Origin: Ctenosaura bakeri
Taxonomy: Eukaryota > Chordata > Lepidosauria > Squamata > Iguanidae
NCBI GenBank assembly: GCA_948474755.1
Contig: CAOLHI010001153.1
Coordinates: forward strand, 620,001 to 684,000
Direction of reading: 5' to 3'
Length of the DNA: 64,000 nucleotides
Below are positions 35,297 through 47,622 of the stretch, piece by piece. Both the position numbers and the translations under genes were made by a program. Each line of letters begins with the position of its first letter. Positions within the stretch are counted from its first letter, which is position 1. The notes beneath the pieces are model-generated. The model made no database searches. It was not told the DNA's origin and saw only the letters and a list, made by a program, of their open reading frames with translations.

Positions 35297-35346
35297 CCTT
35301 CCTTCCTTCCTTCCTTCCTTCCTTCCTTCCTTCCTTCCTTCCTTCC
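35297..35346. repeat. (TTCC)n microsatellite
   Basis: About twelve TTCC units close behind the L1 3' remainder. Confidence 0.95.
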
Positions 35347-35349
35347 TCT

Positions 35350-36190
35350 TTAATAAAACTTACTAAAAAAATAACTGGCCTCCACTTATTTGAGTCTCAT
35401 AGTGCTCTAGATCTCTTTTTGGCATTATACCATCTGTTCTAGATGATGCAAGAACATCTTTTGAAACTATCTCAGCCTACTCTCCCTGAATGGTCACATC
35501 TCCCATATTTATCAACCATTGTTGGAATATCTATGACATCCCTATGCCCCTATTCACGTTAAGTGATATATTGTCATGATTTCCTCTCTTTCCTTGTGCA
35601 TCTTCAAGTTCATTTTTCTCCACTTGTCTCCCCAATTCATTTTGTATTCTCTATAGATAGATGGACTCCTCTGAAGTGTTACCCAACTCAGCAAGCAAGT
35701 CCAGCTGACTCACTGGTTGAGATGGGTCTATGATATCACAAAGAACCAGTAACATGCTACCAGGATAGCATGGTCCTTAGGAGCTGCCTGAGCTCTCATG
35801 ATGTCAACAATAGTTCAGAATCAAGCATTTCACCATTTTGATCATAGTAGTTTGGTATAATGTTCAGCAACAGCCCAATTAAAACAAATGAAGAAGATCA
35901 CAATTGCACATTCTTAGCCTTTGATTCAGATGAAAGAGGCTACCTCTCTTAAGAGACATTTTTGCCCTAGCCATTGTTATATAAGAGTTTGTGGCTAGGG
36001 TGATGTGCAGTCTCTGTGGGGCTTTTACTGTAAAGAAAACTCATATAGGATGCCTCCATTTGGTGTCTGTTGCGAACTGGCATGGCTATATTACAGCAGT
36101 GATTTCCTGTGTAGTTTATGGCCTAATTCAATGTGCTGGCTTTAATCAGACACTGCATGTCTGAGGTAAGTGTACAGAAGCTGGTTTCCA
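35350..36190. other. non-coding, nothing recognised
   Basis: Mixed-composition DNA without recognisable genes or repeat ends. It precedes the hAT MITE at 36202. Confidence 0.4.
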
Positions 36191-36201
36191 CACATAGAAT
36201 A

Positions 36202-36391
36202 CAGTCGCATAGGGACATGGGGGCGGTTGGGGGTGATTTGCCCCAGGTGGCAATGTTTTGAGGGCGTCTTGGCCCATAGCCATGCCTCCATGTGCCCTGG
36301 CCATGCCCCTGCGCACAGTGGCCACACCCCTCATGCCGTGGCCTCCCACTCCCCTCCCACCTCCCTCCACCCAGTCCAAGCTCCACCACTG
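36202..36391. mobile_element. hAT MITE with 8-bp target duplication, copy A
   Basis: 190 bp; ends CAGTCGCATAG and the inverse-like CTCCACCACTG. The flanks ATAGAATA (36194-36201) and ATAGAGTA (36392-36399) match at 7 of 8 bases. The interior is rich in CCCC/CATGCCCC. It has the same type of ends as the element at 48795. Confidence 0.75.
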
Positions 36392-36682
36392 ATAGAGTAC
36401 AAGTGATAAATCTGTAGATGAAGCCAGTGAATATTGGAAGATGGCGGCTTGGCAATAATGTTGCCAGACAGAAGCCAGTGGATGAGTCTGAAATGATGCT
36501 GGATAGTGGTAGCAGATAAATCGCTATATTTTCTATGCATATATTAACCTTTCAGGGAGAGGTGGCTTTGTCTCAATGCACAATGATCTGAGGTCTTTCG
36601 TTTCATACCCACATCACATCCTGTGTTCCATGAGGAAAAAGCAGAGAGAAAACTGTCCCAAAGAATCTAGAACAGTGTTTTT

Positions 36683-36772
36683 TATTTTATTTATTTATAT
36701 TTATTTATATCCCGCCTCTCCATATGGATCGAGGCGGTGAACAACTTACAAATAGCATGTATCTCGAAACAT
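36683..36772 (-). mobile_element. SINE 3' tail fragment (L2-tailed family)
   Basis: Contains TATCCCGCCTCTCCATATGG, GATCGAGGCGGTGAACAAC and CAAATAGCATGTATCTCGAA, the reverse complement of the tail at about 30095-30175. The tRNA-like head is absent, so it is a 5'-truncated insertion. Confidence 0.8.
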
Positions 36773-36889
36773 AGAACCTAGAATCATACTAAAGTTGTCA
36801 GTTTGAACTTTCTATCTGATACGTACACCAGCCAATCTAGATGAAAGCAGATGAGCCAACTCATTTCTGAAGAGAGGGAGTAACCCAGA

Positions 36890-37069
36890 GACCATTTCTG
36901 CACGAGACTATTATAGCGCTTTGATTCCACTTTCAACATCCTATGGAATCCTGGGGTTTGCAACTTTGGGAGGGGCTAGCCGGCCCCTCCCGAAACTGCA
37001 AACCCCAGGATTCCACAGGATGTTGAAAGTGGAATCAAAGCGCTATAACAGTCTCATGTGGAAATGGCC
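36890..37069. mobile_element. palindromic Harbinger-like MITE, copy 7
   Basis: 180 bp. The stem variant gcgctttgattcc on the left arm is matched by ggaatcaaagcgc on the right, a combination not seen in other copies. Termini are GACC / GGCC. The centre AGGGGCTAGCCGGCCCCTCC is almost perfectly symmetric. Confidence 0.9.
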
Positions 37070-37985
37070 TGAGTCAAGTCATTTTTTTTTTCATATGGAC
37101 TGTGTACCTGAGACTTAATATAGATTTAGTTAATTGGTTCTAGATCCTACACTCAATGGTCTTTAAGGCTGTAGTATTAAAAGTATATTATTTATTTCAA
37201 AATGTTCTAACAGTTGTTTTGGGGGGTGAGGGGTTAAAGTGCTTCTGCACTGTTTACACATAGACATGCTCCATACAACATTTTCTCTTTCCTGAAATGG
37301 GTATTTGTAACTTATTGTTGTTGTTGACTTGTTTGAACAGACTTTGCATTAGGGCTATCTTTCAAGTTTCTAATTGTAAACCCTTTCCAACTCTGATATG
37401 GGGGTGTTGCAACTGGAGTTAGGAGGGTACACAAAACACTTTGCGGTACAGGTTGTATACCTCAGCATTACACAAAGATCTGAAACAGCCCTAAAGTCTG
37501 TCTCTAATTTTAAAAGTGATTTCAAAGTTGCTTTTGAAGTAAAAATATCTGAGTGTGCACTTGTACTTTAGTCAAACATTTCATAACCTTGTACACAATT
37601 TTACTAATGATCAAATAATTCAGATAATATGCAAATATGGCTGCCTGGATTTGGGCAGCTATGACAATCCTAAAAGAGAGAGAAGGGAGAGAAAAATCCT
37701 GGGGTCTGGCAAGAAAAGGCTAAATGAACATTGGTGTGGAGAGGGAGAAAGAAAGAGTGGTTGAGAACAGAATAAAAATAGCACGGGAGTGAAAGGGATA
37801 AAGGGATTTCTAACCCTGGAGAAAATGATACAGGTTGAATCAGTGGCAAGACAGAGGAGGAAGGAGGATGGGAATAGAAGAGAAATCAGGGAGAAGGGGG
37901 ACTAACAGATCTCTAACCTGTGGGAACCTGAGTACTCTAATGCTGAGTGCTGAGTGTAGCTTTAGGATTGCAGCCTGAAACTCCT

Positions 37986-38125
37986 CTTTCAACATCCTGT
38001 GGAATTCTGGGGTTTGTGGTTTATTGAGGCCAAAGAGCACCCATCTCGAAACTACAAACCCCAGGATCGCATAGGATGTTGAAAGTGGAATTATAGCACT
38101 ATAACAGTGTTATGCGGAAATGGCC
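37986..38125. mobile_element. palindromic Harbinger-like MITE, copy 8, left end lost
   Basis: The right arm is complete (…GTTGAAAGTGGAATTATAGC to GCGGAAATGGCC), but the left arm begins only at CTTTCAACATCCTG. The outer left third is missing, probably by deletion. Confidence 0.8.
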
Positions 38126-40520
38126 TTAACAAATGTGTTAAGATATAATATATGACAAATATGTTAATATATAATATGTTAATATAAGACAATACTTTTC
38201 AGATGCTAGAGGGTCAAGCATCAGTTGACATCTTCCTGGTTGGTATACCTCAGGTTTTGTTCTGAAACCACTAGATGGCTCCATAAGTCTAATAATTTTT
38301 AAGAAAAAGCAGAGAAAAAAGATTGTTGAGTATTTTTAGGGCAGCTCACACACATGACATTTTTCTGATGTAGCTGTAGGAAAAATGTACTAAATACAGA
38401 CTTTTGTTTGTGAAAATCATGCCAGATTCTTCTTTGCAGCACTTGCTTGTATTCAAAAGTGCACTACCGTTGTCACAATGGAAAAGAAACTAAGTTGTCA
38501 CTTAAGGGATGTATACATATTATTATTCATAGTTAAATCACCACGTTCTATCTGTTGTGCAGTAGACATGCGCTTGGACTGTTAATGCATACAAAGCCAG
38601 AGTTTATTCCAAATTCTACAAGATAGAATTTTGTTCATGAAGATTTCTGTTTTTCTGATGGTAAAAAATTTTTTCTGAACACAAATTTTGTTTCCGATGT
38701 CATAATACTCTTAAGATTGCTATCAAACCTTTATTAACATAAACCATATTTATTTCTTTGGTTTTGCCTTCTTGTCTATGTTTTTCTTTTATATCACCTT
38801 CAGTTCTCATCTATGGGAAATTCTAAATTTGCATTTAACTAAATTAATTGTGAAACTCATGTATGTAAGGCTGAGTTTCTTCCAGGGCAAAACAGGCTAC
38901 CCTTAGAACAATAATAACTGCCATGTTTCAAAACATCTTGAACTCTGTATCCATAAACTGTTCAATCAATATGGCATTCAGATATATCTCTCTGTTTTAA
39001 AGATCAGAGGATCCAAACATAAATTTGTAGAATAATAATTTATGGTCAAATCAGACACATGCATGCAATTATACAGTGGTAAATTATGAAATGCAAGCCC
39101 CCACCAGCAAAGCTTCTAAAGCACAGAGTATGAAAATGCAGGCAGCTGTGTTAATCTAAATGTTTTCATCCCTGCCAGGAGTAGGTCTTTTGTAAAGGGG
39201 GTGGGTTTTGCCAACCCAGGCCTAAGCCCATTCAAAATGCTTTGGATCATAGCAGAGATACAACTCAACAAAGCATTGTTTCTGGGAAAATCTGTTTTCT
39301 GTCTAGCTACTGTGAAAATTGTAGGTAAACTGGGAAGGAACAGGCAAGTCCAGGGATGGTCATGGTGACAGATGGTCCATCCTCCCTATTCATCAAAAAA
39401 CCAGGGCTTTGACCATGTGAGATCTGGCTCCATTATACCACTGTGTGCATCTTTGTTAAACATGTGTTCACTGATTTGTCTGAAGAGCTAAAATGGAGGG
39501 CCATTTTTCTTACTAAGAGGAATGCAGTGTGGGGTGGGAGAGAAATCCATGTGTTCTGCACATCCTGCCAATTCTCCCTTGCTAAGTCTTCCCATGCTCC
39601 TTGATAGGTGTAATGAGGACTGGAGTCCTCTCATTCTCTAAACTTCATATTGCCCATGTAAAGTGCAGCCCAGTCAAGCACTTACATGAGCATTGAGAGG
39701 ATACGTTCACTGAAGAAAGTAACCCATTTTCCTAAGAACTACAAACATTATGATTTGTTTAAAAATGTTCAGTAATCACATTTTCCTGCCACCTCCTTTG
39801 CTCAAAGGAATGCAACCTTGAGCAAAGACAGGAAGGATTTACAAACAAATGCAAAGATATGTGTTGACTGAAAAGGGTAAGAGAAAAATACCTCAGGGTC
39901 ATAAACACCAAACACAAAGAATAGTTTTGGCTTGGTAAGGCATTGACTTGGAGTGCCAGGTATTCTGTTTAGTTGTCAGAACCAAATTTCTGATGAGCAA
40001 ATCATTGTGGATGAATCCAAATGAAGCTACTCTTGCTTTTATCATGCAGATTATAGTTCTTTTAAAATACCCACATATTTCTGTGGGAAGCCTGTTGTAC
40101 AGTGTCTACAATGTAGCTGTTTTAATGGGTTCTGTTAGACCATTGCCTTTGGAAATTACAGTGCAAAAGTACTGTATAAGTATTCTTGTGCTTATAATTT
40201 GTAGGATCACCATCAAATGGTGAGACCTCAGATAAAAATATGGCCAGAACTGGACACATCCATGCCCAGTAGATTTGACTCTTTCTCTCTTAATCTGCAC
40301 CCTTTCCCTGTTGTTGTTTTGGGGTGTGAGTATGGTTTCCTAGGCACCACTGGACACACAGCAAAGGCCTGTCACATCCCAGCAATGACCCACTCAGAAA
40401 ACTTCTCTGAACCTCATCATCATTGCAACCTGCTTCTTTACTTGCTTTTTACTCTAGCTCAGACAACAATGATAGTGAGATAGCCTCAGTAGCTGATATT
40501 GCCTGATTGCTCATTAGTGT
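38126..40520. other. non-coding, few repeats recognised
   Basis: Starts with a short AT-rich tandem of TATAATATGTTAATATA-like units (about 38137-38190). The rest shows no credible coding frame, no inverted ends and no LINE motif. Confidence 0.4.
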
Positions 40521-40724
40521 TCTATCTGTCAAGCAAAAAGGAAATAACAATGATGAAAAACAGGAGGAGGAGGAGGAAAAGGAGAAGGGACAGAACAACA
40601 ACAGCAACAGCAATGATGGTTGCATTGGTACTCGAGAGATTTATTGAGGGAAGAGACCCTTTGTGAGTGTCTTGCCCAACAGGCCACAGAAACCTGGAGC
40701 CAGCCCTGGTGGCTTGGTTTTGAT

Positions 40725-40757
40725 ATGTCGTCGTCGTCATCATCATCATCATCATTT
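40725..40757. repeat. (CGT)n-(CAT)n microsatellite at a LINE tail
   Basis: Trinucleotide run on the plus strand directly next to the L2 3' end. On the minus strand it is (ATG)n and forms the LINE tail. Confidence 0.9.
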
Positions 40758-41440
40758 CTATCCCGCCTCTCCACATGGATCAAGGCGGCAAACAACATGA
40801 AATACATTAAATACATTAAAAGACATTAAAAACATACCCAACCCTCCCCACCCACCAACCCACCTAAACCAACCCCTTAAAACACACAACAATTAACAGT
40901 CCATCAATTAGCTATTAACAAAACAGCAAGACAATTGATGGGAGGCCATGGAAATGCTAGTCATGGAAGGCCTGTCAGAAGAGAGCAGTCTTGACTGCTT
41001 TTTTAAAGCTGTCAAGACTGGTAATATGCCGGGTCTCCTCCGGCAGGCCATTCCATAGCTTGGGAGCGATAGAAGAGAAGGTCCTCTGGGTAACCGCAAC
41101 CAACCTAGTTCTGACTGGCTGCAGTAAATTCCTCCCAGAGGACCTTAATGTGCGGGGCGGATTATATGGGAGAAGGCGATCCCACAGGTAGGCTGGCCGC
41201 AAGCCATAAAGGGCTTTAAAGGTAATAACCAACACCTTGTACTGTGCCCAGAAACTAATAGGCAGCCAATGAAGAGACTTTAAAATTGGTGTTATATGGT
41301 CAGTTTTAGGTCTACTGGTGACCAACCTGGCTGCCATATTCGGAGCTAATTGAAGTTTCCGGACTAAGCACATGGGTAGTCCTATGTAGAGCGCATTGCA
41401 GAAGTCAAGCCGTGAAGTTACCAGCATGTTTATTTGTGGC
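40757..41440 (-). mobile_element. L2-type LINE, 5'-truncated 3' end
   Basis: The minus strand keeps 150 open codons (40975-41427) of the reverse-transcriptase C-terminal region. Family blocks include VTSRLDFCNALYIGLP, LVRKLQLAPNMAARLVTSRP, HWLPISFWAQYKVLVITFKA and APKLWNGLPEETR...SFKKAVKTALF. These fit the L2 clade of the CR1 superfamily. The 3' end reads GTTTGCCGCCTTGATCCATG..GGCGGGATA and then (ATG)n. The catalytic region is absent. Confidence 0.88.
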
Positions 41441-41599
41441 CTAAATATTTCAGATGAAAATCAATGGAACTTTAAAGTGTTTCAGTTTAGCTTGTTCTCC
41501 CTTACATTACATCCATTTACAATCAGTAAGCCCAATAAGTTTTACATTATGACAAAGGTCAATGTTCCATTCTTCTACCCCAGGAAACAATTCATGCTG

Positions 41600-42470
41600 G
41601 AGTTGGGGAAAGCATGATCTGTGAGCCCCACTTTTCAGCCCATGAAATCTTCTATCAGTCACATAAAGATCCCTGAACCTCCATATTTATAATTAAAAAA
41701 TTGGTGTGATTTTTGGGACAAAGACGCCTTCAAAGCTCTTTCAAATGTGTGCAAACACACACAAAACTCTCCAATCCCCTCAGAATTCTCCCTGTCATGA
41801 GGCCTTGTTTCTCACTAGATGGGTTTGGCAGTTCCAACTTAATAAGACACCCACACAGTAACACTAACACTCTCCTTTAAATACAACCTTTGTGTCAAAG
41901 GACTGGGTCTTAAGTGTTCCTTCAAAACCAAATAGTATATGTAAGGTAGCGTGTTCTTTGTTACCAGTGACTTTTGATAGCTTGGGCCAGCTCAGAAATA
42001 ATTTTTAAAAACCTGTATCTTTTATTGTAGTATAATTAGAAAGAAAGTATCTTATCAAGGTTCATGTAAAGTATAGTGTTGTTACATTAAACAACTCAGA
42101 GCTTTGACAGTGTATGGCAATAACTGCCAGCCTTAGATATTTGTTCTTTATTTTTTTTCCCCCCTCAGCACAACCCAGCCACCCACTCCGGCCAAGATCT
42201 CACTGAGGCTCCCTTTTTCAAATGGAATCTCTGCCTTATCTATAATTCCCTTCATCCGTTAGCCCCTCCCACGCACACCATTGTGCTCGGTTTCACTCTT
42301 AAGGTACTACTCCTGTTGTCTAGCAACCCACTATCAAGTTGCAATTGCATTCCAAATAGCTGACACCCCCCCCCCGCAAAGCAACTTCATCACATCCCCT
42401 TTCAAATACTTTCTTTTTTATTTGTTTCTCCTTCAAAAGGATAACTGGAAGTGACATGACATTGCTCCCA
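41600..42470. other. non-coding, nothing recognised
   Basis: No credible coding frame. A short poly-C run lies at about 42366-42375. Confidence 0.35.
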
Positions 42471-42476
42471 GTCACT

Positions 42477-42656
42477 GGCCATTTCCGCACTAGCCTGTTA
42501 TAGCGCGATGATTCCACTTTCAACATCCTCTGGAATCCTGGGGTTTGCAGTTTCGGGAGGGGCCAGCTGGCCCCTCCCGAAACTGCAAACCCCAGGATTC
42601 CAGAGGATGTTGAAAGTGGAATCATCGCGCTATAACAGGCTAGTGCGGAAATGGCC
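42477..42656. mobile_element. palindromic Harbinger-like MITE, copy 9: perfect 180-bp palindrome
   Basis: The sequence equals its own reverse complement over all 180 positions by direct reading: an 88-base arm, the centre AGCT, and an exact inverse arm. It starts GGCCATTTCCGCACTAGCCT and has private variants (gcgcgatgattcc, cctctgg) mirrored exactly on the other arm. Flanks are ACT and ACC, so a 3-bp duplication is not clean. Confidence 0.95.
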
Positions 42657-43131
42657 ACCATCTTAAGAAACAAACGGAAGGAAAAAATGTATTTTTGGTG
42701 TACTGGGGGGGGCAGTCAACCGGAGGTTTCTGGCATGGAAAATTGGTCCCTGGTCCCCATGGAATTGCCTACCGCAGTGTATCCTCCTATCAGTAACCAT
42801 GTGCAGGGAAGAAGGAACCCAGCTTAACATTATGATCTTCAAATAGAAATACCAGACAAAAACTAAAAGCAAAATTCAAACCGCAATTTAAGATCCTAAC
42901 TTGTTCTAGTTTTAGTAATCATAGTTCACAGATTCAGATGTAAAAGGAAAGTATGGTTATAGAAGACTTCATGGGTTTACCACAGTCCACTGATAATGGA
43001 TGGAAAGAGGTGGTATGAGGATGAAATGTGCAGACAAAAGACTGCCTTGAAGTCCCTGGTGGAACAAAGGGAAGATATATATAAAATAAATGTCATAAGA
43101 TATACAATGTAATGAACTTGTATCAACTTTG

Positions 43132-43562
43132 GCCCTTTTCGCACATTACCCGTTTGCGCTGCTGGGGGGGAGGCATCTCGCACGAGAAGCCTCATCTGAA
43201 ATGCTGCCGCTTCCCCGCTCCTTCGTCCCGCAGGTCGCTTCCTGGTAGTGCAACCGTCGCGCTCGCTCCCCGCCACTTCCTTCCGCAGCGCAGTCTGGGA
43301 GCTGTAGCTGCGCTGGGGGAAGGAAGCGTGACCGCCCCGGCTCGCTGATGCACTGCACGCATGTAAATGCGCGAGGGCACTGCGAGCATTGCGCGAGCGC
43401 ACAGTATTTTCGGCTTAGAGCCGAAAATAAGAAAATGTGCACGCATCCCACTTTAGGCTCCTGAGCATTGCGTGAGTGGGAGTGTGTCATACGGACTGAC
43501 GCTTCCATTCATGCGATGCTCAAGGGGCGCTTGAGCAAAAAAAACTGCGTGCGAAAAGGGCC
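43132..43562. mobile_element. Harbinger-like non-autonomous element with TTT duplication
   Basis: Ends GGCCCTTTTCGCAC and GTGCGAAAAGGGCC are perfectly inverted over 14 bases and flanked by TTT on both sides. The interior is GC- and CpG-rich (about 43150-43420), which produces spurious long frames. It shows little decay at the ends, so it may be young. Confidence 0.85.
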
Positions 43563-43902
43563 TTTGTTTTTATTAAAACAATGCTGTACTAAAATTGATC
43601 TAAAATGTTAGCTATACTTTTTGAACTTTTCATTTTTGCTGCTTTGTATGTTACAACTGAAACGCTAGCCATATTATAGCTTTGTTCTAATCTGGTACCC
43701 TGTGGGAAGGTGTATCAACATCTTTGTATAGCGTGCCTCCCTGCTGTCTTCCTTTACAACATAGTTGGACTCCACATGGCATTGTAATCTACTTCTTAGG
43801 TTCCCATTGCCTTGTCCATCTGTTTATTTGGCAGCTACCTTATCATATGCTCTTCTTGTGGATGTGTAATGCAGTGTCAATAGGTTTCTATTATAATGAA
43901 AT

Positions 43903-43918
43903 AAATAAATAAATAAAT
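43903..43918. repeat. (AAAT)n microsatellite
   Basis: Short run of AAAT units. Confidence 0.85.
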
Positions 43919-43919
43919 A

Positions 43920-45200
43920 GGCATATGGCATTCCTAGGAGAGAAAAAGAGATCTTTGGGGAAAGTCAGAGAAACTTCATGCTTCTTTATTAATTACCCGT
44001 GACTGGAACTGACATATCATCTTGCAAGTGGGAGGTATACTGGTGCTTTAACAGATGGCCATGCTGTAAATAGGCAAGGTGGTTAGCATTTTGCAAGAAC
44101 CAATGTGCAGGTGGGGTGTATGATTCCCAGGAAGAAATGTGACAATTGTTGTCACTAGGAGGTCCTTTACCATCACATGGTGGTTTCAAGGTTATGGAAG
44201 GATTACTTCTTCTTAAAATATGCTGAAATAGTTTATATATTGATCGGTGTTACAGATAACAGATTAAAGAAACATTTGTTGCCAGTATTAGGATATTCTG
44301 TAGTTATCTGTAGTAACAATGGAAATGTATATGTGTGCATTCACCATAACTCCCAGACCAGAAACCTAGATGCTTAGCATATATACTAAGAGGACTCAGA
44401 AAGTATGCATGTTTACATTATTTTACTTTTAAAATTACTTAATATTAATTAATTATAAATTGTAGTCTGTAGTATTAACTTGAGTATGCTACTAGCAGGC
44501 AGAAACTAGGCACTCTGAAAATATGAGATTTTCTCATCTAATTGCCCGCCCTTGCATTAGACCTTAATATGAATTATTAGCAGATTGTTTAATCTAATGT
44601 GTATTTATTAGTGTGAGATATTGACGATATGATTATTGAAATCCTGAGCTGGATTATCTGGAAACATTGAGCTTTTTAGTACAAAGATGCAAGAGGTCTC
44701 ACAGCAGAGAGAGTTGCTTATTACTGATTGGTATCTCTTGATGCTGCTTTTGCATCCACTTGGAGCCCCCAGTCCATATAGAAGCCAAGTTGGGGTGGGG
44801 AAGGAGGATGAAAGAAGCTGTTCAACATGATTGAAAAACTGACCAATTCTCATTCAGTTTTCATGTCCCTTTAGGTAGTTCTAGCAAATTGTCGTTCATA
44901 TCTCTGCAGTGCCTTTGTTCACCATTGGCTCTATATGTTATACTATGTATGAACATGCTTCCTCTCCTCTCCTTTTTTTTTTTAAAGAAACAGTGTTCTA
45001 AAAATCTTAAGGGCTGAAAGGGGCCATCCATTGTGGAGGAGCCGGAATGGCCAAGGAACTTGGTATGAGTTACACATATTGAATCATACAACTCCTTTTT
45101 TTTTTTTTTTTTGCTATGCTATACTTTGGATTTTGTTTTTTAAAGCCACCCTCTGGGTGGGAAGAAAATGTTGCTGCTGGTACTGGGAAAATGTAAATCT
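43920..45200. other. non-coding, nothing recognised apart from T-runs
   Basis: Contains T-runs at about 44970-44982 and 45095-45112. No coding frame of substance. Confidence 0.35.
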
Positions 45201-45202
45201 GG

Positions 45203-45472
45203 TTTTGAAATGCAACCATGTACAGATGATGAATATATGATTGGTAAAAAGAATATGATATTTTTAAAATTTGATATGGAAGAGGAACAAGCTAAATATT
45301 GTATGATAAAAGTGGGCTCAGAATTTGGGATATAACATATAGATGGAACAATGGGAAAGATTTGGTCAACCAGGTTGACGTTTACATTATGTTATAATCT
45401 CGAAGAGAATTTTTATAAAATGATGTATTGTTGGTATATGACTCCAGAGAAGTTGGCTGGAATGTATAAAGG
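45203..45472 (+). mobile_element. L1 LINE fragment (ORF2 C-terminal region)
   Basis: GATGATGAATATATGATTGG and AATTTTTATAAAATGATGTA...TATGACTCCAGAGAAGTTGG parallel the L1 at 33255-33480 and the fragment at 61400 (translated [20 protein letters not shown]). Short and frame-broken. Confidence 0.7.
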
Positions 45473-45544
45473 AGGCTTCGCAGACCCCCAGTGAGGGCTC
45501 TGTGAACTCCCAGGGGTCCCTGGACCCCAGGTTAAGAACCACTG
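45473..45544. mobile_element. hAT element right-end fragment
   Basis: CAGGGGTCCCTGGACCCCAG followed by GTTAAGAACCACTG is a typical hAT subterminal and terminal sequence. The left end is missing. Confidence 0.5.
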
Positions 45545-45589
45545 AACTAAAGTAACAAATATAATATATTAATGTAATGATTGTTTTTA

Positions 45590-45847
45590 AATGGAATTTG
45601 TGATGTATTTACTTAAGTTCATTGTATCTTTTGAGTTTTGAATGTAAATATATATGCAATGTTTGTTTACCTTATTATTCCATTGCTTTTGAATTCTATT
45701 ATTGAGCTCTTTATTTACAGTTGCAACATATAAATTTGAAATAACAGCAACTATATTAATTACAAACAGTTTGCTAATATGAAGGGTACAATTTAGGGAA
45801 ATGCACTGCCAAGGGGTATGCAAGTGAGAAAAGGTTGGGAACCACTG
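45590..45847. mobile_element. hAT-like element fragment
   Basis: Ends AAAAGGTTGGGAACCACTG, again a hAT-type terminus, preceded by AT-rich sequence. No matching left end or 8-bp duplication was found. Confidence 0.4.
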
Positions 45848-45862
45848 ATCTAGTGAATCAAA

Positions 45863-46016
45863 GGCCATTTCCGCACTAGGCTGTTATAGCGCTATGATTC
45901 CACTTGCAACATCCTATGGAATCCAGCCGGCCCCTCCCAAAACTGCAAACCCCAGGATTCCATAGGATGTTGCAAGTGGAATCATAGCACTATAACAGCC
46001 TAGTGCGGAATCATCC
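45863..46016. mobile_element. palindromic Harbinger-like MITE, copy 10, with TSD
   Basis: 154 bp, flanked by AAA on both sides (45860-45862, 46017-46019). The arms share three mirrored variants: ctaggctg / cagcctag, ctatgattcc / ggaatcatag and ttgcaac / gttgcaa. The left centre is shortened by a deletion of the GGGGTTTGCAG region, so the hairpin is asymmetric. Confidence 0.9.
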
Positions 46017-46029
46017 AAAATTGGGAAAG

Positions 46030-47070
46030 CACTGCTTTGACCACCTCTCATTCCTACACATGCCTAAGAAGCATGCAAACAAGGAGCTGCTATTTGTGTC
46101 AGCTGAGAAGGATATTGCATGGCTGTAACACAGTGTGTCCCTGTGGGTTTCGAATCACACATAGTGGTCTGAGACCCACCAGTGTGTCCCAGCCCACAGT
46201 TTCAGAAGACCAGCACTACAGAAATTGTGATAAGAGTTTTTATTTCCAAGTCAGTCTCAGAGATCATCTTGTGTGTTGAAACTTTAAGAATACTCTCTTA
46301 TCACTGTGTACAGCATTTATATCGTTCACTAATATTGTATTTTCCTTAGCAATGCCCCTGAGGTATTCAGCTACAGTTTGCATTAGTTATGATCTATTAG
46401 CTGCTGTCCTGATGTTTCCAGGTAACAAGCAGGGAATATTGCCATAGAAACACTGATCTAGCTAATTTGTTTGTACAAATTCAGTCAGTTGTATGGTGCA
46501 AGATGCATTGTGAAACTTGTAGCTGATAAGAGGTCCACACATGCAGGAATCCAATACAGCAAAAATGAACACCTTCTCATCTGATTGTGCACTGCTGACA
46601 GATAATCCTAAGCAGTGTGCACACATTAGCTTCCACAGGGGTCATCAACAAGTGGTCTGCAAGCTGCATGCGGTATTTCTGTGCCCAGTTTAGCACCTCT
46701 CTTGTCCATTTTTGCAGCCCCTGATTGGAACGAAAAAGGAACATTGCCATTCCTGGAAGTCTCTTGAAGTGGAAATTCTTCTTTAAAGCAAGGCAAGTCC
46801 TCCTTATGGTTTTTTATCATCCCCAAAAACTTAAAAGAGGTTTTACAAAACCATGGTATGCAGGTCACTTCAAGTTTTGACTTTTGGGAGTGTTGCAGCT
46901 CAGAATGGTTTTTTGGGGGCACAAAACTGATTCCAGATCCCTTAGAAATTATCTAGCCTAGCCTATGGAGATCTGATTATTAGTCTCATCTATTTCTTTC
47001 TTTTTTTCTTTTTTCTTTTACATTATCTTTTTATTGATATTGAATTATACTCAGTTATTTGTACAAAGTA
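46030..47070. other. non-coding, nothing recognised
   Basis: No credible coding frame. A CT-rich tract precedes the CR1 piece at about 46995-47035. Confidence 0.35.
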
Positions 47071-47074
47071 AAGG

Positions 47075-47175
47075 TACAGCATCACTCAGGCTGCATCTAG
47101 AATACAGTATCCAGGATTGGGCACCACATTTTAAGAAGGACATTGACAAAATCAAATACACTGGTAGAGCCTCAG
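47075..47175 (+). mobile_element. CR1-like fragment
   Basis: The translation LEYSIQDWAPHFKKDIDKIK parallels the CR1 block [20 protein letters not shown] at 13600-13670. It covers only about 100 bases. Confidence 0.6.
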
Positions 47176-47622
47176 CAGTCATGTATCAGCTGGGAAAGCC
47201 ATGCTTACTCCTTTGCATTCCTAATTTTTCAGTTTTGTTTTAAGAAGTCCTGAATTCCCCCTCTTTCCCCTCCCCCTAAACAGCCACTTTGAAGCTGCCT
47301 TCAGAGATGGCTTGGCAGCCAATTTTTATTTTGCACCCAATTACCTCTCAACTCCAGGGGAGGCCAGGGGAGGGGAGGGCTTGGAGTAGAGTCTTGTCAA
47401 GAGTGAGGCATAATGGCAGATGTGCTGCAGCCACTGCAGCTGTGATGTGACATGTGATCTCAATTGCTTTTTTTGGTAAGTAAAAAAGATTAAACAGCTA
47501 TATGCTAAGAGGAATTTTCCTTAATTGATCACCTTTTAATTATAATGCCACCACCCTGAGTTGTGAACCTGAATCAGGCTATCTCTCAGTCTCTCTTTCA
47601 CAGACATACAGGTAAATTAGGC

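Noticed and set aside
43132..43562. CpG island / promoter at about 43.2-43.4 kb
   Set aside because: The GC-rich stretch lies exactly within a Harbinger-like element with inverted ends and TTT duplication, so it belongs to the transposon.
46037..46279. 80-codon frame with spaced Cys residues resembling a zinc-finger fragment
   Set aside because: The Cys/His spacing does not fit a C2H2 pattern and there are no splice sites or flanking fingers.
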